Assembly (NCBI GenBank): GCA_033439265.1
Contig: JAVTVX010000034.1
Span: 9,269,001 to 9,333,000, forward strand
Direction: 5' to 3'
DNA: 64,000 nucleotides
Origin: Dillenia suffruticosa
Lineage: Eukaryota > Streptophyta > Magnoliopsida > Dilleniales > Dilleniaceae
Positions within the stretch are counted from its first letter, which is position 1; each line of letters begins with the position of its first letter. The notes under the pieces were generated by a model that ran no database searches, was not told the DNA's origin, and saw only the letters and a list, made by a program, of their open reading frames with translations. Made by a program: the position numbers and the translations under genes. Below, piece by piece: positions 22,744 through 33,908 of this stretch.

Positions 22744-23132
22744 TGTTGAATATGGCAAAAAAAAAAAATGTAGATTCCACATCGGATAGCAAGAGGGGAG
22801 AGGAGACATTTTTCTAGTTATAAAAGGACAACCCCCCTCTTTGGAGCAAAACCATGCCAAGTTGCTTTTCATCTCTTTAGTGCAACTTTCTTCTCTCTCT
22901 TGTAATATTTCATTATAATTAGTGAAATTTTATCCGATAGTGTCTAAGAATATAGGTATATTTGATCAAATCTCGTTAAATTTTGATATTGTTTATTTAT
23001 TTATTAATAGTTGTTGTTAAATATAGTTGTAGTTATATATTGTGCTATTAAATTATTCTTTTGTGGAATTTATCTTGAGATATTTTTTAATACAATTGTT
23101 CACATGCTATTCACAACCCAGCTTCCATAACA
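22744..23132 (+). repeat. Copia-2 3' LTR
   Basis: TGTTGAATATGGC ... CTTCCATAACA. It retains the TATA element (GTTATAAAAGG, about 22817-22827) that is deleted in the 5' copy. TAATA follows as target duplication. Confidence 0.92.
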
Positions 23133-23137
23133 TAATA

Positions 23138-25022
23138 TAAAATTATTATTTATATAGTATACAATATAAATTCAAAAGAGAGTCTCACACATTAATTGCA
23201 TTTCCCGGGTGAAATTCATGGAGTCAAAACATCTTGTGAAGATGAGGAGAGGAAGTCAACCTTTCCCAGGTATAACCGCAAACGTTCCAGCCCTAGTGGC
23301 CTACAAAATTTTGCATTTCTGGGAGCTAATTAATGCAACAGAAGGTCAGTGTCCATTTTCTGATGGTTCAAATATGCATAAAAATTTGGAATCATTGTCT
23401 AGCTAACCCAACCAAATCCATTTATAGTCTCCAGCCTATAAATATTGGACCATTTTCACAATAAAAAGGTGCTATATATATTATATTAGATTGACCATTT
23501 TTTGGTTTTCCTTTTTATTTTTGTTTTTGAGTTTCTCTTTTTGACTCTCTTAGACATGAAGGACAATGTATCCTACCATTCGGCAAAACCAAAGTCCACA
23601 AGCTCTTTTTAATTCCAATTAGGTGAGTATGGAGGGATTAAAAGGAGACAGTGTGATTAAGATATCTTGATATGCAAGAATTTCTTGATTCTTGTCTCTT
23701 CTTAGAGGTCTATTTTGAAGAGAAATTCTGGGTCTAATGATATGGCTTGCCCTCCTCTCCTATTTCATTATGTATGATTGGTTTTTGGGTATCTTTTTAT
23801 CTACCCACATGCACCATTGACTTTAATTTTTAGTTGCATAATTAAGAATGGCTTTGAGCCATCATATTTTTGGGAATTTTTATGAGTGACTATAATAAAC
23901 CTCGACCATTTGTTGAGTTTGAAGTTGAAGCCTAAATTGGTGTTTTGTGCGTTGAATTTTGATGTGTAGCAAGTATTTAAAGATTGATTTTTTTTTTTTT
24001 CATTTTGTGGTTTGAATTATACAGGCAAAGGAGGTGGCCTTGGGGTAGTAGATCTGATAGTCGTGTGTATATATGTATCTGTGTGTATGTGGATGTAACT
24101 ATAGTGTAACATTTTGAAGTTCTAGTTTTGTCACTTTTGAGATCTTGATGTTTTCGGACGGCTTTGGTTAATTCCCCCACACTTTTCATCTCTTCTTTTT
24201 CGATACGATGAAATTTATTCTCCTCTAAATTGATGATAATTGATTGTAACGATTTAATTGAATATTTAATTTTTTTATTTTTATATTTATAATAATAAAT
24301 ATTTTATGTAAACATAATCTATCATATAATAGTTTAGTGAAACAATCGATTATTAGTGTTTATATTTTATATTATCTTCTATATTTAAAATTTTTTGACT
24401 ATATGATTTACATTATTTTTTAGAATTACTTATCTTAACGGTTAACAAAAACAGATGCCACGTAATGAAAATTTATTTGCAAAAACATGTCCAAAATCTG
24501 TATGTTACTCGAAATGTTTTTTCCTTTTTGAAAACACATCCAATATATAGTATTTTTCACATAAAATTGAAAAATAATGGAAATATATATATATATATAT
24601 ATATATATTGGTGGGTGGGATTTAAGTAAATGGAAAAATAGTTAATGTAATCAGGCCCCTTCCTTTTTAAATTTTTTATTGAGTTAATCATTTTAATGGG
24701 GTCAAAAGGCTCATATTCTGTGAGTGCTAAGATATCATTAATAGAGCCAACATATACTTATATTATTGTACCAAATATAGAAACATAAAGAAATGACCTT
24801 ATAAACACTGTGTGTGACGAGAACTCCAAGCATCGAACCATAAACAATTGGACATTTGATATGGTTCACTTCCTTCCAAGTTGGGTTTGTCATCATGTAG
24901 TTGCCAAGAAGATTGCAGTGAGAATTGTTATGTGTATGCTATGATTCTTCAATTCTCGAAAGTTTCTTGGTAGTGCCAACAACAAAATAATGACTTATTG
25001 AAGACCTTTTCTTCAGCTATTT
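23138..25022. other. Intergenic sequence with an (AT)n tract
   Basis: An (AT)n microsatellite occupies 24583-24609. Short frames (23209-23406 and 23977-24189) show no known domain and are probably chance. Confidence 0.4.
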
Positions 25023-25034
25023 ATGCATAACATC

Positions 25035-25055
25035 CTGTTCATCAAAAAAAAAAAA
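25035..25055 (+). mobile_element. 21-bp poly(A)-tailed retroposed insertion
   Basis: CTGTTCATC plus 12 A lies between two exact copies of ATGCATAACATC (25023-25034 and 25056-25067). This is the signature of target-primed reverse transcription with extreme 5' truncation. The nine non-A bases do not match the SINE-A 3' end, so the template is unknown. Confidence 0.6.
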
Positions 25056-25359
25056 ATGCATAACATCATCATGTTTGTCAATGTTCTGTGGCAAATATAG
25101 ATTTCAGGAGAACTCAACGTATTTCTTTGCATTGCTCTTACATTATTTATCTTCTAAAGATTTTCTTAGGCGAAAAATCTTAATTTATTTGTTTGGATGC
25201 TAATTTGATTTTTTGTAAAAAGTTTCAAGAGATGATGTAAGATAAGGTTGCAAATGAAATCTGCACTATAACCTTTTGGTTAATCAAACATGGGTAAACC
25301 ATTTATATAGATTTCTGATTCATTCATCTTTACCATATGAGAGAAATAGAGAGGAGACC

Positions 25360-25437
25360 AATATCTAATTGATCCTGTGGTCGGGATGATTCTCTCGTAT
25401 TTAAATTTTATCTACGGAGGTATGAAAAAAATAACTA
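25360..25437 (+). repeat. Possible SINE-A fragment
   Basis: CAATATCTAATTGATCCTG and CTCGTATTTAAA match the diverged copy at 39435-39615 in order. It ends in a short A-rich stretch. No target duplication was seen. Confidence 0.35.
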
Positions 25438-25501
25438 TAAAAAAAGATTTGTTTATTAAGAACTTGATCGAGTTGAATTGAATTTATTCAATGTGGTTTA
25501 T

Positions 25502-25506
25502 AAAAT

Positions 25507-25553
<47 letters not shown>

Positions 25554-25798
25554 AGCGGATCTGGCGGCTCTTTGCAGGACGCTCTGGTGGCCCAATTTTC
25601 AAAGGGCCTCGAAGATGAACCCCAGTCCACTCTGGCTGGCCATCGGATCACTGGTCTGTACAAAATTAGAGAGAGAGAGAGAGAGAGCAAGCGGATCTGG
25701 CGGCTCTTTGCAGGACGCTCTGGTGGCCCAATTTTCAAAGGGCCTCGAAGATGAACCCCAGTCCACTCTGGCTGGCTATCGGATCACTGGTCTGTACA
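25502..25798 (+). repeat. Tandem duplication of a (GA)n plus GC-rich unit
   Basis: A unit made of AAAATTAGAGAGA.., GCGGATCTGGCGGCTCTTTG and onward to ATCACTGGTCTGTACA occurs twice. The common parts are 136 bp apart and nearly identical (one visible substitution, CCATCGG to CTATCGG). The two differ in GA-run length (25508-25549 versus about 25668-25687). The near identity points to a recent duplication. The open frames through it are repeat shadows. Confidence 0.9.
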
Positions 25799-25905
25799 GG
25801 AAAAATGAGAATTTATCGCAAAAGATGGACCTTGTTTCACCCCAAATTTTAAGTAGTGAGTAGTGACCCCAAATTTTAATGTATTGCGTTAATATATGCC
25901 GCACC

Positions 25906-26081
25906 GACCAACGTTTCATTGATCTAGCATATCAAAAATTGGGATTCGAGTTTTGATAGTGATAAAAACGATATTAGGAGAAGTTTCTCCCAATTAGAAT
26001 CCGATAGCAGCTCGATCAAGATTAATCGGAGTAAAGATCTGGATACCTGACGGTGGATCAAACCCGAAAAACAAAAAAAAA
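25906..26081 (+). repeat. SINE-A copy (plus) with exact 15-bp target duplication
   Basis: AATATATGCCGCACC flanks it on both sides (25891-25905, 26082-26096). It contains GGATTCGAGTTTTGATAG (B-box region), CTCGATCAAGATTAATCGG, ATCTGGATACC and an A-tail after GGATCAAACCCG. Same subfamily as 29644-29790. Confidence 0.85.
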
Positions 26082-26096
26082 AATATATGCCGCACC

Positions 26097-26772
26097 AGAC
26101 TTCATATTCCTTTCGTGGCTTTCATGGACTAACTCTGTGCTTTTCCTCCCAATTCATCCCACGTGTCGGGATAAGAAACCTGCGACGGTAAGGAACCGAT
26201 ATGTAGCAGTTTTATCGTTAGAGACATGCAGAGCTTTAAGGGGACATGTAATGAGGCTTCAAATCAAAGGAGTTATTTCCCCTTTTGGCTGTGTGCGCCT
26301 TATTTAAATTTATTTCTTAGTCATTGATGCTTGTTATTTTTGCATCATCATAATTTACTTCTATGCTGAGAATTTTTGAGAAATTCCATATTGTCATGTC
26401 TAACTTATTGCCCTAATTTGAGGTCATGTTCACCATAATAGTTAAAAACTCGATGGAACGAAATTAGGGTTTAATATAAGAACTATTAGATTTATTCACA
26501 TGTCGAAAACGTGTTAAATCATAAAAAATTAAATATTCAAAATTTTTAAATAAATATCTTAATACGTAGATCTCTAAAATCCATGAATCGCAAATTTTCT
26601 CGTACGGATCATTTAATCAAGATAGTAATCACAAAATTGAACCACCACTATAAATCCATAGACTCCTCAACCCAAAGTCCGATGAATCCAATAATGAGAG
26701 AAATTTTCATACTAAAAAATTTCTCAATCTCTCGATAGTATTCTCTCTCCGGGCAATGTGTTCTCAAGCAAG
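26097..26772. other. Intergenic sequence between two SINEs
   Basis: Nothing recognised. The frame beginning at 26053 starts inside the SINE tail and has no domain. Confidence 0.35.
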
Positions 26773-26787
26773 AAAATCACCCAATCT

Positions 26788-26986
26788 ACCAACACGTGTT
26801 GATATAGGTGGGAATGGTACCTTCGTCCCTTAATTAGGTCGGGAGTTTGATTCCCTCTAGACACGGAAAAAATAATGTTAGGAGACCTGTCCCCACAAAG
26901 TGGACTCTGTTACGGTCGATCCAGATTAATCAGAACAAAACTCTGGATATTGATGATGGTCAAGCTATGATACCCAAAAAAAAAAA
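26788..26986 (+). repeat. SINE-A copy (plus), full length, exact 15-bp target duplication
   Basis: AAAATCACCCAATCT flanks the element exactly (26773-26787, 26987-27001). Order of parts: an A-box-like TATAGGTGGGAATGGTAC, a B-box-like GGGAGTTTGATTCCC, AATAATGTTAGGAGACCTGTC, CGATCCAGATTAATCAGAA, CTCTGGATATTGATGATGG and a 14-A tail. Length 199 bp. With 53428-53627 this is one of the best representatives of the family. Confidence 0.9.
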
Positions 26987-27001
26987 AAAATCACCCAATC
27001 T

Positions 27002-29600
27002 CACGTGCAAAGTTCACTTACAAATAAAGAAAGAGGGAGAGATCACATGGGGAAATGGGATAATGGTAACCAACCCTTATCCTCATTTTTTAGATTTAAA
27101 TTTAAATTAAGTTTTAAACTCTTGAGTAAAAGTGCCCTTACGTAGGCATTTTAACTAACAAGAACAAATTAGGAGAAAATTCCATTTCTATATTAAAAAC
27201 TAGCTATTAAAGTGAAGGATTCCCATGTTTATATATCACGTGTTGAATTTTGATTTAGCAATCAAGATCATCTTTATTGATTACCACTAAGATTATTTCT
27301 ACAGGAATACTATAATGTAGGGACGTATAATGACGACACTGAAGATTACGAATAAATTCTGTTGCAATCTTCAATTTTTGCATATTCTTAGTTGGAGGGA
27401 CTACCAAAGCTAATAAGTGATCCACGTTGTCCACAGTATGGACATCTAGGGTCCGTATCAGAGGCCATGGCATACAAATGGCAACACAAGCATCCTATGG
27501 CTATAAGTACCGGTTCTGAAGAGACACATGAATTGGACGAAAACGAGGTTGATCCTAAAACATTCTTTTCTGGTTTTATCCTTGGCGTTCCAGCATTAGA
27601 CTCAAGTCTATCTCTATCTCTTAATTTGTCTCACAGCGGCATCTTTTCTTTGCAGGGTTATTAGAGGATTCCCGTCGAACCTACAAGAAAAAAGAAAGTT
27701 GCAAGATAGAATACGACATAAATATCTAAATTAATTTTAATTAAGTAAATAAAAGAAGTGATGACTTTTTGTGAGAATAACGTTGTGACCGTCTCGGCAG
27801 TTGTTTAAGCTGAACAAAAGGAGTGAAATCTTGACCAGGATGAGATTATTAGGGTTGAGTTTCATTTTCGTTAGAGAAGCTTGAAGCCATTGCTTACAGA
27901 GGAAGAAGAAAACAAGAATATTGTATTGGCCAAGTAAAATACGGTAGATAGTGAAAATTGGAGCACATTTGTGATTGTGATACACGAAAAGGGTAAATAA
28001 ATAGAGTTGGAGCACATGGATTTTGGAATTAAAATTTCAACAAGAATTTTTAATTACATTGTTTTTTAAAAAGATCTTTAAGCGAGATTTAATCTAATTT
28101 TCATTTCCAAAATTTAATTATTGAATATCTGTTTAAGAAAATCATGAGGTCTAAAAAAAAAGAGCAAATATAGTCTTAGGAGATTATGGTAAGGGTAGGA
28201 TTTAATTGGGATATTTATTATAAATTTTAGATGTAGTGCTTATGTAATCTTGTAACTTTTTATTAGATATCATTTTTAATTTTTTATTTTGTAATATCTG
28301 TCGTTAATCCGTCACAATTCCGTCACTATTTATGTTGGATTTTTTCCGTTGCTGATACCCTCTTTTCTTGTAGTGAAAGTAGGCCAAAATCAAAATTCAC
28401 TTTTAAGAGATGAGCTTAAACGCATCCTTATCACAATAACAACCAAAATAGATATGAAATTATTAGATATCACGATTAAGATCACCATGAACACACTGTC
28501 ACAGTTAAGAAAGGCCATTAAAATAAGGTTGGGATATGTCGACCGAAAAATGAGTGAGGAGGCTATCACAAATATGAGAGCTTGTTGCTACCACTATACA
28601 GTCTCTTACAAACCAGTTTATTGACAAAGATCATACAAACAGAAGAAGAGTAAGCTTTTATAAAGGTGTAAGAACTAAATTACTTATTCTATTTATTAAA
28701 TTCATGTAGTAGATATTATAATACAAAAATGTTGGAAAATAGATATTTATAAGAGCACGTACCGTTTGTAGAAGATATGAAAAACCAAGGTTATGAAAAA
28801 CAATAAAAAGAAAGAAAAATAAATAGACCCAAAGAAACCTCACCTTTGATAAATTACTAATACCATCCTTGAATAAAGAGGTTGCGTTCTCCTCCCCCTC
28901 CTCTTCCTCCTCCTTCTCCTCCTTCGTAACACAACCACCAGGATTTCTATCAAAAGACAAATCTCTGATTTATATTGCTAACCCTAAGAAATCTAACGAG
29001 TGTAAATCCAACAATCCCCTACCAATCCATGGATTTAGACGATATTAACATGTGGTTGGTAAAATATTTATTAATTATTATTATTAGGGTCACAATTTCA
29101 AAATTTAATTACGTCACATCTCTCAATCTTGTGCAATGTATAAGAAGTTAGGCTTTGTTGTGCCTCCCTAACAATGCCTAAATTAGTTTAACTTAGAAAG
29201 TTTGGTGGCCAAAGATAAGACCTTAGTTATGAGGTATATTCACAATATTATGATGGTATGATTAAATATCGCATATCGCATAATTATTATTACTTATCAT
29301 CATAATGAATAATAATAAAAATAATAAACATTTGGCATTATTTATTCATTCAGTATGCAATTATCTATAGGAGCCAATGGTCATCAATACTGTCAATGGT
29401 CACAACTTATAGCAATTGATTGAAAATTTGTAAAATTTAATGGGATTTTACTTTTTCCGTTTATGACCATTGGTCGCAACTTTCGTACAGAGTCACATTC
29501 ATGTACACGTTCTCCTCAAATAAAGATGGTGAGATTTACTGAAATTGATTCTCGCCAAATCTCCCTATCATCGTTTGCATGCCGAAATCAATGAGATTTG
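27002..29600. other. Intergenic sequence; two unassigned open frames
   Basis: A 90-codon frame at 27392-27664 (plus) contains PKLISDPRCPQYGHLGSVSE and ends in a low-complexity SLSLSLNLS stretch; I do not recognise it. On the minus strand, 28960-28843 encodes MSFDRNPGGCVTKEEKEEEE..SLFKDGISNLSK followed by a plausible splice donor (AAAG/GTGAGG), which could be an exon or a captured fragment. Neither has a partner exon that I can identify. Confidence 0.25.
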
Positions 29601-29643
29601 ATGATAATGTGTATCAAAAGAAAAAAAAAATTATTATTAGTAT

Positions 29644-29790
29644 TTTTTTTTTTGGTCCCCTGAACTTGATCTATCTCCGAGTATCGGGAGTTTTATTCTG
29701 ATTAATCTCGACCGATCTACTGACGGGTCCCAATTGGGAGGGAACTCTCCCAACGTCCTTTTTTGTCACTATCAAGAGTCGAAACTCGAT
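29644..29790 (-). repeat. SINE-A copy (minus), boundaries uncertain
   Basis: T-run followed by GGTCCCC, GAGTATCGGGAG, TCTGATTAATCTCGACCGATC, CTCTCCCAACGTCC and AGAGTCGAAACTCGATTC (B-box palindrome), all in the order seen at 25906-26081. No clear target duplication. An inverted 12-bp pair (ATGTGTATCAAA at about 29609 and TTTGATACACAT at 29799) brackets it. Confidence 0.65.
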
Positions 29791-29958
29791 TCTAACTATT
29801 TGATACACATATGTTGGTCCATTTTTTTTTCTCAAGAAAACTGTGGATTACGGATGAAAAATCCTTTTTTGATGCCATAGCTATAGCTATAAGATTATAA
29901 CTAATTAATAGAAAAATAAAGAAAATGTTTGGTCAATTATTAGAATTTTAATGTGTTT

Positions 29959-30069
29959 TTTTTTTTTTGGTACTATATCAACCGGTATCCGGAACTATAT
30001 TCCGATTAATCTGGTTCAGAATTTGTATTGATTCATTTAAGGCACTACCCTCCCAACATAATTTTTTTC
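29959..30069 (-). repeat. SINE-A copy (minus), 5'-truncated
   Basis: T-run, GGTACTATATCAACCGGTATCCGG, CCGATTAATCTGGTTC and CTCCCAACATAATTTTTTTC match the 3' two-thirds of the family. The tRNA-like part is missing. ATGTGTTT (29951-29958) and ATGTATTT (about 30070) may be a short target duplication. Confidence 0.65.
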
Positions 30070-30841
30070 ATGTATTTGTTATGCAAGTAAGATCAATAAT
30101 GGAAGAAGAATTTTTTTGTATCTATGAACATGAATGTACAATAATTGAATATGGGACAATTGCCCAATTTTGTGAAAGTATTTTACAAGAGTTTTTGAAC
30201 TATTGTTCATACTTACATTCGCTCAAGAGCTCTCAATTTATAGAGGAAGGAGAGGGCCATTGTCCCAACGGCTAGCTCTGCCAGGAAATTTTCTCTCTGT
30301 TGGGGCCCTTAACAGGCCCTAGAATGTGCTGGAAAAATGCCCAGCATGATGGGCCTTGAAACTCTTCAATGAAGGACCAGAACTGCCTTGAAGTGGGCTT
30401 GTATAGTTGTTATTTCTAACAATCTTTGTGTTGTATCCAACCTAAAACTGTTATTCCCTAAACAATTGCTGTTAGTTGGGCACTTTACGATGAAAGAAGT
30501 TAAACAAAAGCAAGAAAGAAGTGAATGACCAGATGAAAACTTTGCCTATCCTAATGAATAGAGTCGTTTAGTTTTCCCTCATGGCTTCTTAACCATATGA
30601 AGACTCCACCTGCCTAAGTTGCGGTGACGTGTCATCAACGTTTGAGAACTCATACCAATTGAGACCAGTCATGTGAAATGAATGAATCGGAGAGTTTTAG
30701 TAAAACAATAATCATGCTGCCATCCTCAACCACCTCTTAGAGCCATATTAATAGGCAACCCAGTAGGCACACATTTGCTCTTCCAAAACTATAGCCGAGG
30801 CTGAAGAAGTAATTCCTTGGGGTTGGCTGATTAGGAAGAAG

Positions 30842-31162
30842 ATGAATGCGGCTGGCAAGTCATTTGCATATGTTGTGACAGCAATGTTCTTGATACTTAT
30901 ATGCTCAGCATCGTCGATGACACAGAATAAGGGACAAGTGGGGTCAGGAGGAGCCACACAACGTGAACTCTTTGACTTGGACCAATGCCTCAGCAACCGT
31001 GGGGAAACTGAGAGACAATGTGAAACTCAGTGTGGAAAGCAGGGTCTGCAGGCTAACCTCATACAGTGCCTTGAAGATTGTGGTACCGTGGACCTAGAAT
31101 GCATGGGTACCTGCATAGGAATTCAGATTCCGCGACAAAACACTGGAGCCATAATCCACTGA
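30842..31162 (+). CDS. Small secreted cysteine-rich protein, alpha-hairpinin-like spacing
   Basis: An intact 106-residue frame. Residues 1-25 form a convincing signal peptide (hydrophobic YVVTAMFLILICSASS). The mature part has seven cysteines at 49, 60, 64, 76, 80, 87 and 91, with spacing C-X10-C-X3-C-X11-C-X3-C-X6-C-X3-C. The CX3C-X11-CX3C core (60-80) is the spacing of plant alpha-hairpinins (antimicrobial or trypsin-inhibitor helical hairpins); the extra CX3C pair at 87-91 and Cys49 are not part of that motif. The ATG is preceded by GAAGAAG, TATTAATA near 30745 may be a TATA element, and AATAAA follows the stop by 80 bases. I do not recognise a named family. Its function is unknown and secretion is inferred. 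Confidence 0.75.
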   Translation: MNAAGKSFAYVVTAMFLILICSASSMTQNKGQVGSGGATQRELFDLDQCLSNRGETERQCETQCGKQGLQANLIQCLEDCGTVDLECMGTCIGIQIPRQNTGAIIH

Positions 31163-31241
31163 TCCCCCAGTCCCTACACTTTGGGATTTCTTAATGTCTA
31201 TTGCCATATAATATTTTCAAAACATTGCCTAAAGGGCTATA

Positions 31242-31247
31242 AATAAA
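31242..31247 (+). promoter_or_regulatory. Putative polyadenylation signal for the cysteine-rich gene
   Basis: AATAAA lies 80 bases after the stop codon on the same strand and is followed by a pyrimidine-rich stretch. Confidence 0.5.
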
Positions 31248-31259
31248 TGAAGCCTTCTC

Positions 31260-32287
31260 TCTCTCCTGCTCTCTCACATATCCAACAATCATGCATGGTA
31301 AACAGACACCAGGCCTAAAAAGAGTAAACAACTAAACAATGGTTCACTAATTCAGGTTGAATGAATAACCAATTCCATAACAATACAAAGCTGAGACAGA
31401 ATCAGGTTTGTTACCTTGTTTTCTTTGACATGTCCCAGATAATTATAATATAACTAAAAGGAAAATTGTAATTATACTAAGGGAGAAAATGAATAAAATG
31501 CTTTTGATCCAATCATCATTCCATCAGAGGTTAGATGTCAGTCTCCACCTTGCAAAAACTAAAAACCTGAGCTAGTGAGAGTAATAAACTTTCATTTGCT
31601 GGCATATTGTCTTCTCCTTTTACATGGGGATGGATAGGAAGGTGGGAGCTGTAGCTATGAGCCTTGACCACCTACCACTAGAACAGCATTCGACCTGCCA
31701 CATTACAGAAATATGCCAACAATATAGGTTTTGTAACATCATACAGATTTCCATCCTCATTCTAGTAATGGCCATGACCATGTCCACATGGACCAGCTGA
31801 AATTTTCAATAACTAATGCTCAAGAATTGAAAGCGAAAGATCCAATCTTGGCGGTTGGCATGCTCAGGATTTTCTGCTCATTGACACTCTAAACTCAGTC
31901 CAAGCTCAAGCATCTAACATCAAAATATGGCATTCGCACCAAACATTGCCTAGAATGGAAACATCGATGCATCCTGAATCCAGACAGGATGAACCTGCAA
32001 TTGTACTGATAGATAATGTTCCCAATAGGCTGACACCTCACTGAGCAGCAACTAGATGACCACTAAAATACCCCGGCAGAAAAAGCAGGGTTCAATTGCT
32101 TAAAGTATTGGGCCATAGCTTTAGCTTGTCATGGGCCAAGCATGTCCTTGGTAAGCCGACTTTCGGTCAATTCACTCTGGGTCATGGGTTAGATAATTCT
32201 ACTGATAGCACTTCGACCATCTCCGGATACGTGTTATAGCATGACCGCCTACGAAAGAACACATCCTAAACAAACACACTATTGGTG
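31260..32287. other. Intergenic sequence, no gene recognised
   Basis: Base composition is more balanced here than in the AT-rich intergenic DNA elsewhere, as in transcribed non-coding sequence. Neither strand shows a supported frame. It ends at the Copia-3 target duplication. Confidence 0.35.
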
Positions 32288-32292
32288 CCTTC

Positions 32293-32831
32293 TGCTAGAA
32301 TTTTTATATTGCAAACCAAATGCAATACAAAAAATAATTTGAGAAATAGGATCGAATGTACCTCTGGCCATTCTCGATTCCGATGATTTCCAACAATTAT
32401 GATAGCACCAAGTGATTTTGGAGCGTGCACCGATTCCGACGATCTCCGACGATTATGATAATACCAAATAACATGCACAAATTTTCTAAGTTCTCAATTT
32501 CTCTCAATAGATGGTGTGCAGACTTGAAATTGGATTTAGAAACCCAATACACTAGGAAGGAGTTTATATAGACTCTCAATCATCAAAGAGTTTTTAAAAC
32601 CTCATAATTATCACCCAGGAATATTACCGGTCATAATGAAGATTTAATCAAATATTTATAACCGAAAACAAGATTAATTATGTGGAGGTTTGAATGGGAC
32701 ACATAAATGTGGCCAAATGCATCCCAATTCAAATCCCTTCTATTTTTTATCACATTTAATTCTTTTTCGTTTATGTTTTCCCCATTAATTCATTCATGGG
32801 ATTTGAATTCAAAAAAATTAAATTACTAATA
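32293..32831 (-). repeat. Copia-3 3' LTR
   Basis: On the plus strand it runs from TGCTAGAATTTTTATATTGC to AATTACTAATA. It is collinear with 37807-38346. The terminal inverted TGTTAG/CTAACA is mutated at both ends here. Confidence 0.92.
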
Positions 32832-32846
32832 TTCTCCCACTTGGCC
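32832..32846 (-). other. Copia-3 polypurine tract
   Basis: On the minus strand, AAGTGGGAGAA abuts the 3' LTR. Confidence 0.8.
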
Positions 32847-33079
32847 CAACAAACCGACTTGAAATTAAAATCAAGTCAACTCTGTATGAAAATAGAGTAC
32901 ATGAGTTACAGCGACAAGTCCTCTAAAAGCGAGTATTGTCTTCCGTGTACTACGATGCATTCAATTTTCTAATCTTATGGTGACATTTACTTTATGACTA
33001 AACCTTACGTTTATTCAGGATCCAAACTTGATGAATTTATCTCAAGACAACAATATGTGCACAACTTTATTGAGAAAAT

Positions 33080-33760
33080 TCAATTCTGAGTTTCATTTAA
33101 ATAAGACAATAAACTCATATTTACAACATGATCCCTAAACCTACTTGGTGACATGTCTTTGGTTAAGGGATCGGCCAACATACAATCAGTGTTAATGTGT
33201 TGAATTACAACTTTATTTTTCAATACTTTTTCTTTAATGGCTAAATATTTTATGTCGATGTGTTTACTTCTACTACCACTCTTATTATTCTTAACAAAAA
33301 ATACAGCAATTGAATTATCACAAAATATATATAATGATTTAGGTATAAAATCTAAAACTTTAAACTCGGATATGAAACTCTTAATCCACACCGCGTGTGA
33401 CGTAACCTCAAAACACGCCACGAGCTCAGCTTCCATAGTAGAGGTCGCAGTCAATGTCTGCTAACACTCCTCCACGATACAGCTCCACCGCCCATCATAA
33501 AGATGTAACCCGACGTTGATTTTCGGGAATCAACACAGTCGGCAAAGTCCGAATCCGAGTATCTAACTACTTCTAGATTGTCGGTTCTTCTATATGTAAG
33601 CATGTGTTTTTTGATACCTTGTAGATATCTCAACACCTTCTTTGCAGCTTTCCAATGTTCCAAACCCAGGTTACTTTGATATCTACCTAATATCTCCACA
33701 GCATGCGCTATATCAGGTTTTGTACAGACTTGTGCATAATGAGACTTTCAATAACATAAG
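33080..33760 (-). pseudogene. Copia-3 RNase H region
   Basis: The minus-strand frames contain SNLGLEHWKAAKKVLRYLQGIKK, YSDSDFADCVDSRKSTSGYIF, GGGAVSWRS, then (after a frame break near 33455) TSTMEAELVACFEVTSHAVWIKSFI and KHIDIKYLAIKEKV..DCMLADPLTKDMSP. These are the standard copia RNase H blocks, with the catalytic Asp, Glu and Asp positions present. One frameshift separates the two halves. It ends with the usual C-terminal PLTK motif before the polypurine tract. Confidence 0.85.
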
Positions 33761-33908
33761 CATACGGGATGTTAACCATCTGTTCCCTTTCCAAATCTGT
33801 CTTAGGGCATTGGTCCAAATTAAACTTATCCCCTTTGATAATTGGAACTATACTTGGTAAACAGTTCTCCATCCTATATCTCGTAAGAACTTTATTGATG
33901 TAAGTCTC

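Larger units (their letters stand above)
18097..23132 (+). mobile_element. Copia-2: near complete Ty1/copia LTR retrotransposon, inactive
   Basis: Both LTRs, primer-binding site, polypurine tract and an exact 5-bp target duplication TAATA (18092-18096 and 23133-23137) are present. The interior encodes, in copia order, gag with zinc knuckle, protease, integrase, RT and RNase H. All are broken by stops or frameshifts, and the RT catalytic motif is YVDN. The 5' LTR has lost its TATA box. It is the longer sibling of Copia-1. It is degraded beyond autonomous transposition. Confidence 0.93.

Noticed and set aside
25484..25863. Ser/Leu- and Arg/Glu-rich frames on both strands
   Set aside because: They translate the GA microsatellites and the tandem duplication; no independent coding evidence.
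26053..26307. An 84-codon frame starting MDQTRKTKKK
   Set aside because: It starts in the SINE tail and crosses the target duplication, so it is fortuitous.
27392..27664. A 90-codon plus-strand frame as a real gene
   Set aside because: No recognisable domain, no convincing start context or polyadenylation signal, and a low-complexity end; described only within the intergenic entry.
29607..29810. Inverted 12-bp pair around a SINE, considered as terminal inverted repeats of a MITE
   Set aside because: The interior matches SINE-A in order and ends in a T-run; the inverted pair is probably coincidental and has no flanking duplication.
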